This document shows, one piece after another, positions 1 to 11,613 of a DNA stretch of 64,000 nucleotides (positions are counted from its first letter, which is position 1; the number at the start of each line of letters is the position of its first letter). The stretch comes from Lonicera japonica (lineage: Eukaryota > Streptophyta > Magnoliopsida > Dipsacales > Caprifoliaceae). The stretch spans positions 10,146,501 to 10,210,500 of the forward strand of contig CM038469.1 in NCBI GenBank assembly GCA_021464415.1. Reading direction: 5' to 3'. The notes beneath the pieces are model-generated. The model saw only the letters and a list, made by a program, of their open reading frames with translations, was not told where the DNA came from and ran no database searches. Position numbers and translations under genes: made by a program.

Positions 1-164
1 ATAACAATAACTGAAAGAAGAGGACTGAACCCACAATTTTATCGCATTATTTTAAAAACAAAATATTAGTTTGAGGCAGGGGAGCTCATTTCAACTATTG
101 ATCTAAAGTTTAACTTAGTGTTATTTATCTATTTATTTATTTAAATAATGTTGAATTTTAATAG

Positions 165-449
165 GATTTGGAGCTTGCATACACGCTGGTGCGACCATCT
201 CCAAATTTTACTGATACGAAGTCCATAATGGAAGTTTCGGTCACCAAGGAAAACTACGGATTGGTCCATCAAGTTTTCATAATGAGCGGGCAAGATAAGG
301 GACTAGTGGTAGCGTTACAAAAGTACATGATTGAAAATAATCCACCAAATGAAGTGAAGGAAATATCGGATTCAGATCACATGGTCATGTTCTCTAAGCC
401 TAAAGAGTTGTGCTCCTATTTACTTGAGATTGCTGCAAAATACAATTGA
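165..449 (+). CDS. Methylesterase (MES/SABP2-like alpha/beta hydrolase), terminal exon, partial
   Basis: This is the last exon of a plant methylesterase of the SABP2/PNAE type. These cytosolic alpha/beta hydrolases demethylate small methyl esters such as methyl salicylate, methyl jasmonate or methyl-IAA. The exon follows a T-rich tract and an AG acceptor at 163-164, and opens with DLELAYTLVRP, matching the family's EDLALA...LVRP block. The family landmarks are present: the aspartate in SGQDKG (third catalytic residue region), the catalytic histidine in DHMVMF, and the LLEIAAKYN end followed by TGA. No stop or frameshift is visible in this exon. The upstream exons, with the serine nucleophile, lie outside the window, so intactness of the whole gene is unknown. 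Bases 1-164 are intron and match the intron before the same exon of the broken paralogue near 29.05-29.2 kb. The substrate cannot be told from this exon. Confidence 0.88.
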   Translation, partial: DLELAYTLVRPSPNFTDTKSIMEVSVTKENYGLVHQVFIMSGQDKGLVVALQKYMIENNPPNEVKEISDSDHMVMFSKPKELCSYLLEIAAKYN

Positions 450-600
450 TGATTGATTTTCTTCAGTTAGCTCCTGCCATACATTTGATTAGTTTAATCT
501 TTTGGGTCAGATATATATGATGTTATGTAACTAAAGTTGTATGGAGCATGTCTCTAGGTAATAGGTTGCTTGAATCAAAAGGAACTAAATATAGTTGTGT

Positions 601-1366
601 TGGTGCATCTTCTTATATATGGCATATATATATGATCAGTGTATGTGGAATCTCAAGTGTTCTGATATTTACATTTTTCATAATGGATTACTTAGTTGAT
701 TCGGAGAATAAATAATCTAATGTATAAGGTCTTGAATATTTAAATTGCTCTCATTTTCGTTGTTCGAACAATTAAGAATCATCAGTTTTGAGTGCATCTT
801 CTTATAGATGGCATGTATATATGATCAGTGTATGTGGAATCTCAAGTGTTGTGATATTTACATTTTTCATAATGGATTACTTACCTGATTCGGAGAATAA
901 ATAATCTAATTTATAAGGTCTTGAATATTTAAATTGCTCTCATTTTCGTTGTTCCAACAATTAAGAATCATCAGTTTTGAGTGCATCTTCTTATAGATGG
1001 CATATATATATATGATCAGTGTATGTGGAATCTCAAGTGTTGTGATATCTACATTTTTCATAATGGATTACTTACTTGTTTCGGAGAATAAATAATCTAA
1101 TGTATAAGGTCTTGAATATTTAAATTGCTCTCATTTTCGTTGTTCCAACAATTAAGAATCATCAGTTTTGAATGCATCTTCTTACAGATGGCATATATAT
1201 ATATATATATGATCAGTGTATGTGGATTAGCAAGCGTTGTGATATTTAAATTTTTCTTAATGGATTACTTATTTGCTTTGGAGAATAAATAATCTAATGT
1301 GTAAGGTCTTGAATATTTACATTGCTCTCATTTTCGTTGTTCCAACAACTAAGAACCATCAGTTTA
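601..1366 (+). repeat. Four tandem copies of a ~189-bp 3'-flanking unit
   Basis: The phrase GCATCTTCTTA recurs at about 605, 794, 983 and 1174, giving periods of 189, 189 and 191 bp. Each unit runs through a short TA-repeat, GATCAGTGTATGTGG, a conserved middle, and ends near ATCAGTTTTGAG. Units differ by a few substitutions and by the length of the TA run; the fourth is the most diverged. The array starts about 150 bp downstream of the methylesterase stop. A single diverged copy lies at 30225-30375 beside the paralogue, so the unit is ancestral flank that expanded here. No coding potential seen. Confidence 0.85.
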
Positions 1367-1950
1367 GAGCATAAATTTAAGTGGTTAAAAATGCTCTTTT
1401 TTCACATAGAGCGTAAAAATTGCAGAAGTTAAAGGTTAATCCCTCCAATATTATCTAATATATATATATTCTATTTTTTTGAAAAAAATAATTGTTTAAT
1501 GTCACTAGATTATACACATTGATTATGTGTCAAGAAAAACTCAACTCGATCTGAATTTCGGATGTCCCGGCCAAAAAAAATCTCAATTTAATTTATATAT
1601 ATTATATATTTTTAACGAGTAAGAGATGGCCATATATTCAGTCCGCTTATGTAACTATGATCCTTAAAATCTTTTCAAATTTTATATTTGATATGAACAA
1701 AGTATATAGATAAATCATAATCGAGCAAGTGTCAGAATAACAAGTTGCAAGAGATTGATTTTGACAACTCCTATGTCTTGAAGTTACACGCTTTTCATTT
1801 TGTTACTACTTTTCATTTTTGGTCCTACATAAGGCCAACTAAAACCCAACTTTTCATTTGTATAATTAGGATTTAGTATAAACTAAATATTAAAAAAAAA
1901 TCTTTTGAGGATTATTCTAAATTTAATTTAACAAGAAGCTGTAATACTAT
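1367..1950. other. AT-rich non-coding DNA
   Basis: The first ~75 bp (AGAGCATAAATTTAAG onwards) still match the flank of the second methylesterase locus at 30375-30445. The rest is AT-rich with no convincing ORF, RNA gene or repeat. Confidence 0.6.
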
Positions 1951-2974
1951 AGGTGCACACGGTTTGAATTGTATCAGTTTACTACTCAAACCTAAACCAA
2001 ACCAATCTAATTGATTTAAAAAATTTTGTACCTAATCCAAACCAATCGTATGTAAAAACTAAACCAAACCAAAAATTATCAGATTGGTTTGTCGGATATA
2101 AAATTTAGAAAAACAAAAAATGTTACTTAAAAATTAAAATTAAGAGAACGAATGCATGTTATCAATGAGCCATTTAATACATTTATTTTTAGGTTAAATG
2201 GCACAAGTGAGCAAATAACTCTATTTGAAGAGGGAAGAAAATAAAAATCACCATATGAAATATGAATTGATATAAAATTATAAATAGAAAGATAATTAAA
2301 AATACGAAAGTAAGGCTTCAACTGATCAAAGATACTAAGAAAAATGCTAATTTAAAATCAATTTAGACTAAAAAACGGAAAATAATTATAAAGAAACTAA
2401 TAACTCTTACGTACCGAGTACTTATATTAATGGTTTTACTGAGTAAGGTATGATATTTGATGAATAGATGAAGCTAGTACGAGAGAATGAGGAAGATGAT
2501 GAATCGATGATTGTCTTTTGAGAATTGTGATTGAATATTTAGATCTATAAGAGGATAATATTGATCTCATATTTATAAAATATTAACCATTTAACGAAAC
2601 ACAAATTTCAAATGAGTAATTCACTGGGAAAGAAACATACTTTGTATTTTGATTAGGATCGATCACTGAACATAATTTTATTATTTATATTTTATAGTAT
2701 ATTTATAATGTAGGATAAGGATATTAGTTACTCAATGATATTAAAGACTACATAATATATATTAAATAAATAAATATATATATATTATATTTAATTGGAT
2801 CGGATTGGTTCGGTTAATCCAATGGGCAAACCCATAACCAAACTTAACCAATCCAATCGGTTTTGAAAAAGTTCAATCCAAATCAATGCAATTATTTTTA
2901 TAAGCCAAACCAAATCAATCCAAAGAGATTGGATCAATTCAATTTTTGAATTTACCATAACCTTGTGCACCCCT
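1951..2974. mobile_element. Possible non-autonomous DNA transposon with inverted ends
   Basis: The left end reads AGGTGCACACGGTTTGAAT and the right end, reverse-complemented, reads AGGGGTGCACAAGGTTATGG. The next ~150 bp at both ends are rich in the words AACCAAACCAA or their complement, as in several plant elements with GGTGCACA-type ends. The flanks are similar, TGTAATACT on the left and TGTAATATG on the right, which would fit an 8-9 bp target duplication of hAT or Mutator type that has since mutated. There is no coding capacity. The exact ends are uncertain. Confidence 0.5.
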
Positions 2975-3318
2975 GTGTAATATGTACCGTTATATATATA
3001 TAGAAACATTTTAAGGGGTATTTCATATACCCCTAATTGGTATATCAAATAGTAGTGTTGTTTTCAAATGTTAATTTTGTTGGGTACCGTGCATGCAATT
3101 ATTTCTTTTCATTGACAAGAAAATATGAAATTACGAGGCTAAGTTTAATAATTAGATAAAAATGGCAGCAATATATATATATATATATATTTTCTAGAGA
3201 GTTTAAAAATTAGTTGACAACATGTTAAGATGTTCTCTTACTTTTTAACTTCTTTCATTAAAAAAATTTAAACAAAAAAAGAAAGAATGATAGAAAAATA
3301 GTATCCCACCATAAAACT
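2975..3318. other. Non-coding spacer
   Basis: AT-rich DNA with a TA microsatellite near 3171-3190. No gene seen. Confidence 0.6.
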
Positions 3319-3323
3319 CAACT

Positions 3324-3517
3324 TGTTATAAAAGTTTTGATATGTGGATGTCCATAATAATATTGTGGGATACAATTTCTCCCACATTGATTTTATAAAG
3401 AAGTAAGGATGTTAATTCTTAATATAAATAGAGGCAACCCCTATCCATATTGATCATCAGTTGAATAAGAAGATCTATCTTATTCTCTTCATTCTCTCTC
3501 TTTTTATTATTTCAACA
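3324..3517 (+). repeat. 5' LTR of the Copia element
   Basis: Starts TG and ends CA. It contains a likely TATA signal (AATATAAATAGAG, ~3421-3433), followed by the CT-rich end typical of small Copia LTRs. The next bases, TGTTATTAGCACG, sit where the tRNA primer-binding site is expected. Confidence 0.92.
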
Positions 3518-3539
3518 TGTTATTAGCACGATTGCTTTA

Positions 3540-4460
3540 CAGTCAATTGGAAGCCATTGCGAAAGCAGGCCACCATAGTTAAAAAAAAATCTTTTTCTTG
3601 AAGGAATATTTTTTTTCTTTTTTTTAACGCTGGCCATTGCGAAAGCAGGCCATTATAGTTAAAAAAAAATTTAGAGGCTATTTGAAAGAGGCGCGGGATT
3701 TCTTTTCATAAATATCAGATTTACGCTTGTCTTTTCTTTTATAATACTATAATGATTTATATTACTGTTAAATATTTTATTTGATCTTTTATTATAGATT
3801 TAAATATTTTATTTCATAAATATTTTGGACTTGAAGTTCTATAATTATTATTTTGGACCTGAAGATCCATGATTTATATTAGGGACCTGAAGTTCCCTAA
3901 TTTTTATTTAGAACCTGAAGTTTCATAATCATTATTCAGGACCTGAAGATCCATGAATTATATTAGGGACCTGAAGTTCCATAATTTTTATTTGGAACTT
4001 GAAATTTCATAATTATTATTTTGGACCTAAAGATCCATGGATTGTATTAGGGACCTGAAGTTCCCTTATCTTTATTTGGAACTTGAAATTTTAATAAAAA
4101 CATACTTCAATAATTAAACCTGCAATTTTGATATTAACTTCAAGGCATAAAATCTTAAATTTTTGTATTTACTCTAACTTAATAAGTTTTATCTAAATTG
4201 CATGTACATATGTGTGCGTTATTGTTTATTCTACCCTTCTTCTTTTAACCTTAATAATTAAACGGCTGCAAATACAAGGGATTAAAATAAGGCCATATTT
4301 TACAAGCCTGAAGTTTTGATAGAACCTGAAGTTTTATAATTTTTTATGAGCCCGAAGTCCCATATTTGTTTTTAAAGCAAGAACTAGAAGTTCTAAAAAT
4401 TTATAATGAGCCAGAAGTTTCATAATTCAAGAACCCGAAGTTCTTATCCATGAAATTATA
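3540..4460 (+). repeat. Copia untranslated leader with repeated CCTGAAGTTCC modules
   Basis: First, a ~35-bp phrase containing GCCATTGCGAAAGCAGGCC occurs twice (~3552 and ~3631). Then a module built on GGACCTGAAGTTCC or its variants (AACCTGAAGTTTC, ACCTGAAGATCC) recurs about every 28-35 bp from ~3825 to ~4095, and again as CCTGAAG/CCGAAGT between 4310 and 4440. The core is close to a dyad (GGAC...GTTCC). The array lies between the primer-binding site and gag, so it would be in the genomic RNA leader. Its function is unknown. Confidence 0.8.
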
Positions 4461-4533
4461 GTTGGCCAAAATATTTGACTTTATTGATCCTTTATTAGTA
4501 ATTAACTTATAATAATTTTCTTTTGCAGTCACA

Positions 4534-5590
4534 ATGTTAAATATCACTAAACTCGAATTTAAGACCCTTGAGCTTAATGGCAACAACTACTTAAACTGGC
4601 AATTTGACGCTAAGCTTCATTTAACTACCAAAAATCTTGGTGATGCTATTGTGAAAGGAAATAAATTGTCCTCATAGGACAAAGCCTCAGCTCTTATCTT
4701 CCTACGTCATCACATTCATGATGATTTAAAAAATAAGTACATGACTGAGGAAGACCCGTTGGGTTTCTGGCGATCCCTGAAGGATAGATATGACCACCAG
4801 AACTTGGTAATCTTGCCTAGCGCTCATAATGAATTGATTAATCTACGATTCTAAGATTTTAAAATAATGGCTGAATATAACTCTTCCCTTTTCAACATTA
4901 TTGCTCGCCTGAGATTATGCGGTGAAAAAGTTACTGAAGAGAAAATGATTGAGAAGACTCTCTCCACTTTTCATGCCCAAAATGTACTCCTGCAGCAGCA
5001 ATACAGAGAGCGCCATTTCTCAACGTACGCTAAACTTGTAAGTTGTCTCCTAGTTACAGAACAAAACAACAAAGTTCTAGTAAATAATTATAATTCTAGA
5101 CCAACTAGTTCTGAGGCAATTCCTGAAGCAAATGCCAATTTTGGTTAGAATAGAGGCCATGGAAGCAGACGTAATAATCCCCCAGAAGAGGTGGACACAA
5201 GAACTTATCTGGAAGAAGTGGTTACAAAGGCCCGTGCAAAAATGCAAAATTCAAAAACCACCAAAAGTGGTCAGGTAAGAAGAATGAGAACCAGAATAAG
5301 AATGATAATCAAGATCAGAACTAGAATCCACCAAATAATAATTACAATAAAAGTGGAAAAGGTGGGCATTGGTCACGTACTTGTCATGCACCAAAACATG
5401 TTGTGGATCAATATAAGGCCTCTATTAATGCTATGGAGACAAACTGATTGGATGGGGAAGAGAACGATGCAAGCATATCAGCCACTGATATCATTTAGTT
5501 GAAATGCAATAATTGTTTTGAAGATGCTGATGGCAATCCTTTTACTAAGGAAAAGTTTGACGAGATGTTGGGAGCACCACCTAGCTAGGT
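4534..5590 (+). pseudogene. Copia gag (UBN2 capsid domain), broken
   Basis: The reading frame starts at ATG 4534 with the Copia gag opening LNGNNYLNW and continues in one frame through the capsid-like region. In-frame stops occur at 4675 (TAG), 4852 (TAA) and 5146 (TAG). Near 5350-5420 the frame resumes as KGGHWSRTCHAPKH, the second half of the CCHC zinc knuckle; the first CxxC pair is replaced by residues without cysteine, so the nucleic-acid-binding knuckle is lost. Gag would form the cytoplasmic virus-like particle of the retrotransposon. Clearly non-functional. Confidence 0.88.
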
Positions 5591-5841
5591 CCAGAAGACC
5601 TAAATTTTTACTACTTATTTTATGCATTTAGGATGTCTTAGATATTTGATTATTTAATTATGTTTTAGGAATTATTATTTTGTTTTGATATTTATCAATT
5701 TTAGTTAGAAACTATAGTTTGTTTTTATATTCATTGGTATGATAAATTAAATGCTTTTATAATATGTTTAGGTTATTAAATAGTTTAAAATATTTATTTT
5801 AAAGGTATGGATTATGGAATGCATGATACCAAGAATAATTT

Positions 5842-7180
5842 TTGTTTAGTGACAGTAGCACAACATATACTATATTGAAAAATCAGAAGTTTTTCTCTGA
5901 ATTAGTGTTTAATACACGCAAAGTATCCACCATAGCTGGACCTACACAAATAATTGAAGGCTCTGGAAGAGCCCATGTGATGTTACCAAATGGTACCCAC
6001 ATATTTATCAGAGATGCATTATTTTCAAGCAGTTCTAGAAGAAACTTGCTTAGTTTTAAAGATATTAAAATGAATGGGTATTATATTAAAACAATAAGTG
6101 AAGATAACAATGAATTCTTATGCATCACTACTAGTGTTGCGAGTTAGAAGCTCCTACTAGAAAAATTAAGTGCTTTCTCCTCGGGTCTCTATTGCACAAC
6201 ATTATCTAATGTTGAGTCACACTCAGTTATAAGCCAGAAGCTCAAGTCTAAAATATCGAAACTTAATGATCCCAAGGCCTTAAAATTGTGGCATGATAGA
6301 TTAGGACACCTAGGGCCAACAATGTTGAGAAAGATAATAGATAATTCTTTTAGGCACTTATTGGCAAACCATCAGCTGACCACTCCAAGTGGGTATTTCT
6401 GTACCCCTTGTTGACAAGGTAAACTTATCACAAAACCTTTATTTCCTTAAAATTTCTTCTGAAGCACCATCTTTTCTCCAAATAATACATGACAATATTT
6501 GTGACCCTATAGATCCCCCAAGTGGACCTTTTAGGTATTTTATGGTTTTAATTGATGCTTCCACTCGCTGGTCAGATGTAAGCTTACTTTCTACTAGAAA
6601 CATTGGTTTTGCACACTTATTGGCACATATCATTAAACTTAGGTCGCAATTCCCTGATAAACCTATTAAGTCTATAAGACTTGATAATGCAACTGAGTTT
6701 ACTTCTCAAGTTTTGATGATTATTGTTTATCCATAAGGATAGAAGTTGAATACCCTGTCCCACATGTCCACACCCAAAATGGTTTAGCTGAATCTTTGAT
6801 TAAGCGTCTTCAACTTGTTGCAAAGCCTTTACTCATTCAATCTAGGTTACCTGTTAGCGCCTGGGGACATGCTATATTACATGCATTAAAACTAATCATA
6901 CTTAGACCTACATCCTATCATATTTGCGTAAATTTGGTTGTGCAGTTTATGTTCCTATTTTGCCTCTCTAGCGCGCTAAGATAGGCCCTCAACGACGACT
7001 AGGGATCTATGTAGGTTTTTATTCACCTTTCATTATTCAGTATTTAGAACCAATGACAAGAGATGTGGTTACTGCATATTTTGCAGATTGTCAATTTGAT
7101 GAGATAATATTCTCGCTGTTAGAGAGAGAAAAGAAAGTTCTTGCATAACTACCCGTTCCAAAAGAATGACGAGAAATATC
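5842..7180 (+). pseudogene. Copia protease and integrase, broken
   Basis: 5842-6147 encodes an aspartic protease remnant: DSSTTYTIL contains the catalytic aspartate, followed by GSGRAHVMLPNG and RNLLSFKDI. After a TAG at 6145 the GAG-pre-integrase motif LWHDRLGHLGP appears (~6285-6320). Integrase core follows in 6389-6736, with RLDNATEF holding the second catalytic aspartate. After a further frame break near 6735, HTQNGLAESLIK holds the catalytic glutamate (~6770-6805). The first catalytic aspartate position (IHDNICDPI) differs from the usual HGDICGPI. The C-terminal part decays between 6985 and 7180. Confidence 0.87.
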
Positions 7181-7196
7181 GTGAAATAATCTCAGC

Positions 7197-9013
7197 TTGT
7201 CTTATATGGACCCACGAACATCAGAACGTGAGAAAGAAGTACGGAGAATAGTACATTTGCAAGAAATTGTAAACAAATTACCTGATGATTTTAATGATGT
7301 AGCAAATATAATAAAATCACATGTGCCAGCTATGAATGCACCTGCCAGAATCAATGTCCTTAAAGGACAAAATAAAAATATGGTAGCTAATTAATTTGCA
7401 CTACGCTAGAAGCGTGGCAGACCTATAGGTTCTAAAGACTTAGCTCCCCGAAAGGGGAAGACTGAGCAATCATGCCCTAAGAACACTCTTGAAAAGGTTC
7501 CTCATTTCACTCAAGAAGAGGTCATGGGAAAATCCACTCTTTCTAAGGCCCCAGAAGAGATCATTGTTTTAGAAAAAGTCCCTGAAGAGATTATAAAAGC
7601 CCCTAAAGAGGCATTGTTACCAAATAATGAAGATATCTCTATACTTTACACTTATTCGACAGAGATGTGGAATAAAAACAAAAAGGTCATCGATGACGTA
7701 TTTGCATTTGCAGTAGCTACTGAAGTATCGAAGGGCAATGATGAAAATGATAAAGAACCACGTACATTAAATGAATGTCGACAAAGAAAAGATTGGCCAA
7801 AATGGGAAATTGCGATTAAGGAAGAACTGGAGTCTCTAAATAAACGTGGTGTATTTGAACGTATAGTACAAACCCCAAAAGGTGTTAACCCTGTAGGTTA
7901 TAAATGGGTGTTTATAAAGAAAATGAATGAGAAGAATGAAATCATACGATACAAGGTACAACTTGTGGGACAAGGTTTCTTGCAGAAACCTAGGATTGAT
8001 TATGATCAAACATATTCCCCTATTATGGATGTAATAACTTTCAGATATCTGATAAGTTTAGCAGTTACTGAAAGTTTATATATGAGACTCATGGATGTTG
8101 TAATTAGTTATTTATACGGGGACTTAGACACAAACATATATATGAAAATCTGAGAAGGATTTACTTTGCTTGAAGCAAAGCCAAGGAGTACGTACTCGAT
8201 ACAACTAAGACGTTCATTATACGGACTTAAGCAATCTGGAAGAATGTGGTACAATCGTCTTAGTCAGTTTTTGTCTAAGGAAGGATATAAAAACAATCCC
8301 ATTTGCCCATGTGTCTTTATAAAGAAATTCTTAAAAGGATTTTCTATAGTAACAGTTTATGTAGATGATATTAATCTAATCGGGACTCAAGAAGAGCTCG
8401 AAAAAACTGCTAACTATTTGAAGAAGGAATTTGAAATGAAAGACCTTAGAAAAACAAAATTTTGTCTCAGCTTGCAGATCGAGGTAAACACTAATGGGAT
8501 ATTAGTCCATCAATTAAACTATACTGAGAATGTATTGAAACGTTTTAGTATGGACAAAGCACATCCAATATGCACTCCCATGGTTGTCCGGTCTTTAGCT
8601 GTAAAGAAAGATTCATACCGTCCTAAGAAGATGATAAAGAAGTATTGGGTCCTGAAGTACCATATTTAAGTGCAATTGGTGCCTTATTATATTTAGCACA
8701 ATGTACTAGGCCGGATATTCGTAGTTTTTGTCAGTTGTCTTCTATTACAGATGCTCCAAGTATTATTTATGAAGACAATGCAACATGTATAGCATAAATT
8801 CAAGAAGGTTTCATCAAAGGTGACATGACTAAACATATTTCACCTAAGTTCTTTTTTACTCATGAGTTTCAGAAAAATAAAGAGATTGAAGTCAAACAAA
8901 TCCGTTCCAGTGACAACTTAGCTAATCTGTTCAAAAAGTCATTACTGAAGCCGATATTCCAGAAGTTAGTTGATAATATTGGCATGCATCAACTTTATAA
9001 TCAACATGTATAA
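7197..9013 (+). pseudogene. Copia reverse transcriptase and partial RNase H, broken
   Basis: The RT begins near 7790 (DWPKWEIAIKEEL) and passes through GYKWVFIKK and a YSPIMD block that matches the family's YSPV.D. A stop at 8151 interrupts it, and the YVDD active site follows at ~8355-8370. After another stop near 8668 the sequence jumps from the TRPDI block (~8705) almost directly to DAPSIIYEDNATCIA (~8750), so most of RNase H is deleted. The conserved C-terminal tail KHISPKFFFTH...IRSSDNLANLF is still readable up to TAA at 9013. Copies RNA to DNA in an intact element; cannot do so here. Confidence 0.88.
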
Positions 9014-9301
9014 ATGTTGTCATTATGGGGAGTAAATAATCAGTGGGAGCATCCTGAAGTACGCTACCTAATATTTCACGCTGTACTCTTTTTCCTTTAA
9101 CTAGGTTTTGTCATATTGGGTTTTCCTAGTAAAGGGTTTAACGAGGCAGCATATTGTGCGTTTGATACTAGTTCAATGATACAGAAGAATGTTGTACTCT
9201 TTTTCCTTCACTTTGGTTTTTTCCTACTGGATTTTTTCTTAGGAAGGTTTTAATGAGATAACTGTCACTGAATTATGGTATAATGGACATCCAAGGGGGA
9301 G

Positions 9302-9493
9302 TGTTATAAAAGTATTGATATGTAGATGTCCATAAGTAATATTGCGAGATACAATTTGTCCCACATTGATTCTGTAGAGAAGTAAGGAGCTTTGTTCTTA
9401 ATATAAATAGAGCAAACACCTACCCATATTAATCATCAGTTGAATAAGAAGATCTCTCTTATCTCTTCATTCTCTCTCTTTATTATTTCAACA
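9302..9493 (+). repeat. 3' LTR of the Copia element
   Basis: Matches the 5' LTR at about 90%, with the same TG...CA ends and the AATATAAATAGAG box. Followed directly by the CAACT target duplication. Confidence 0.92.
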
Positions 9494-9498
9494 CAACT

Positions 9499-11353
9499 AA
9501 TATTTCAACTTCTCATAAAGATTAATTACTTTCACAATCATTTTTAATTTGTTATCAATAAAGCGTGAGTTTTGGTAGTTACAGCAGATTCTGATTAAAT
9601 CTTTTTGAACAAATTCTATAAAGATTGACTTAACCACGGCTAATATCGGTATTTAAAATAACCCCTTGAAATAATTTTAACTAAGCACAACCCTAGTATC
9701 GGTATTTGAAAAAAAAACCCTAAATGCTAATATAGGTATTTACTTTCCATCAATTCTCAATTTTTTTATTTTATTTTTTACCAATTCATCTCTATCTTCT
9801 TCTCCCTTTTTCTTCTTCTTATATATATAACAAAACAAAAAATTGCTTTCCATCAATTCTCATTTTTTTTAACCAAAATACCCATATTTAATTTCTATCT
9901 TCTTCTCCCTTTTTCTTCTCCATTAATAAATGAAAAGGAAAGAAAAACCAACCCCTAAACCTCTACTATGGCCATGGAAGCTAACAGCCCGAGAAGACTA
10001 GATCATCCATAAACCATTTTTCTCTTGAGACATTTCCGCGAACACATTATGTACACTTGAAAACCCCACCGTAGGGAAAAAAAAAGAAAAAAAAAGGCCC
10101 ACCATGGAACCCCGATTTCCCGAACTCAAACCCCAATACATAACATAACAACTTAATTAGAGGTGAACATTTGATGGCAATTTACCGAGTTAGAGTTAAA
10201 TTCGGTAACCTTCTGCTAAGATCAACTGTCAATGAAATATTTCTAAATATTGACTTGGCTAAAGTTTTCGAATGTCAAGTCAGTTGAAAGTTATCAAATC
10301 GAATGTCGAAATTCGGCAACAAGTCACTGACTCGATACTTAAACTTGCGGTATCACCATATAAGTGTCATGATCAATAATTTAAAAATTGTGGTATTTAG
10401 ACTAAATTGGTGCGTTGGCTACAAAATCAGGGTGCGTATAATATCACCCTTTACGAAACTCCTTTTGACCATTGCAAAATCAAGGTGCCTATAGCATCAC
10501 CCTTTGCAAAACTCCTTCTGACCATTGCAAAACCCTATCGTTTGATCGTCGCCGATGAGTTTCAATATAGATATGAGATTATTCATCTTTGTTTCTCTCG
10601 CTTCATTTCAATTGAAGAATTGGGCTTCAGATTTTAATTTGATGATTTTTTAGATCGAACAATGCTAATCATATATCAAAATTTTTGTAGGCTTTAATAT
10701 GTTTAAAAAATTTGGATCTCAAATTAAATTTCTTTAAACAACAAATTAAGATTGCATATTCAGTTGAATTTATAGAGAGAGAAAATTAAACCCAGTTCAT
10801 CTGTGAATACATATATAGATAGAGAAATTAAACCCAGGTGAAATGCATGTGTATATGTAGATATAGATATGCATAAAGGGATTGGGGGTCGCCGGTGTTA
10901 GTGAACGGTGGAGAAGGCGGAGGTCGCTGGCATGGGGTTATTATGTGAGGGACATTTTGGTCTAAAGAAATGGGAAAAGAAGATGGAGAGGGGTATTTTG
11001 GTAAAAAAAAAAAATTTAAGTCGGTGGAAAGTTAATGATGTTATAATTTAGGGGTTATGTTTAATTCAATTTTTTTTTTAAATATGTTTATTAACATCAG
11101 GCCGGTGTTAAATCATTTAATCCCTTTTATAAATAAGTGAAATAAGAAAATGTACTTTTAACAAGATCTAAGTTATTATGTACCTCTCAAATGAGAGTCC
11201 AATTTCTGAATTCCAATCTCTTGTGTCAAAAGAAAAAAAAATTGTTTTATTAGTCCAAGCATTATTGGCCTTTGTGACATTAGTTTCCACGTTACAAACA
11301 TGAGTTAATCGTGCTTAGCTCGTTAAAAAAATTTCTTTGATCCTAAAGTATCA
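9499..11353. other. Non-coding DNA, possibly a non-autonomous DNA element (9604-11131)
   Basis: No gene recognised. The phrase TAATATCGGTATTT and variants occur three times in 9640-9740. The right side has TTAACATCAGGCCGGTGTTAAATC near 11090, whose reverse complement partly resembles GACTTAACCACGGCTAATATC on the left. This could be a decayed TIR pair, but I see no target duplication. A tandem duplication of ~54 bp (phrase CACCCTTT.C.AAACTCCTT) lies at about 10420-10530. A phrase AGAAATTAAACCCAG repeats near 10785 and 10825. Confidence 0.4.
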
Positions 11354-11362
11354 CAAAATGTT

Positions 11363-11468
11363 GAGGCAATTAGGTATAAGGCCTTATTATAATAATAACA
11401 CAATAATAAAGGCCAATTACAAATTAACATTATAAATTAAGGACATTATACTAAAAAGACATTAATGC
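11363..11468 (+). repeat. MULE left terminal inverted repeat
   Basis: Starts GAGGCAATTAGGTATAAGG and contains ATTATAAATTAAGGACAT. It ends near GACATTAATGCCCC, each part with a counterpart in the right end. Confidence 0.85.
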
Positions 11469-11613
11469 CCCTTCCTTATCTAACTAATAACACAATTAAC
11501 CTAATATATATATATAACTTCAAACATATTCAACGATCGATCAAAACAGTTGTAACCAAATCCCAATCAAAAAATACCAAAGTACACAACGATCGATCAT
11601 CGCAACTACAGAC

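Larger units (their letters stand above)
3324..9493 (+). mobile_element. Ty1/Copia LTR retrotransposon, complete structure, coding region dead
   Basis: A 6.17-kb element bounded by two LTRs of ~193 bp that begin TGTTATAAAAG and end TTTCAACA. It is flanked by a perfect 5-bp target duplication CAACT (3319-3323 and 9494-9498). A purine tract (CCAAGGGGGAG, ~9290-9301) sits just before the 3' LTR. The gene order gag, protease, integrase, reverse transcriptase, RNase H is that of Copia. The UBN2-type gag and GAG-pre-integrase motif resemble the Ale/Retrofit group, but that lineage is an inference. The LTRs differ at roughly 18 of ~193 sites, so insertion is old. Every gene carries stops or frameshifts. 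Confidence 0.95.

Noticed and set aside
9604..11131. Possible complete CACTA or MULE-like non-autonomous element.
   Set aside because: End similarity is partial and no target duplication was found, so it is recorded only as a weak possibility.
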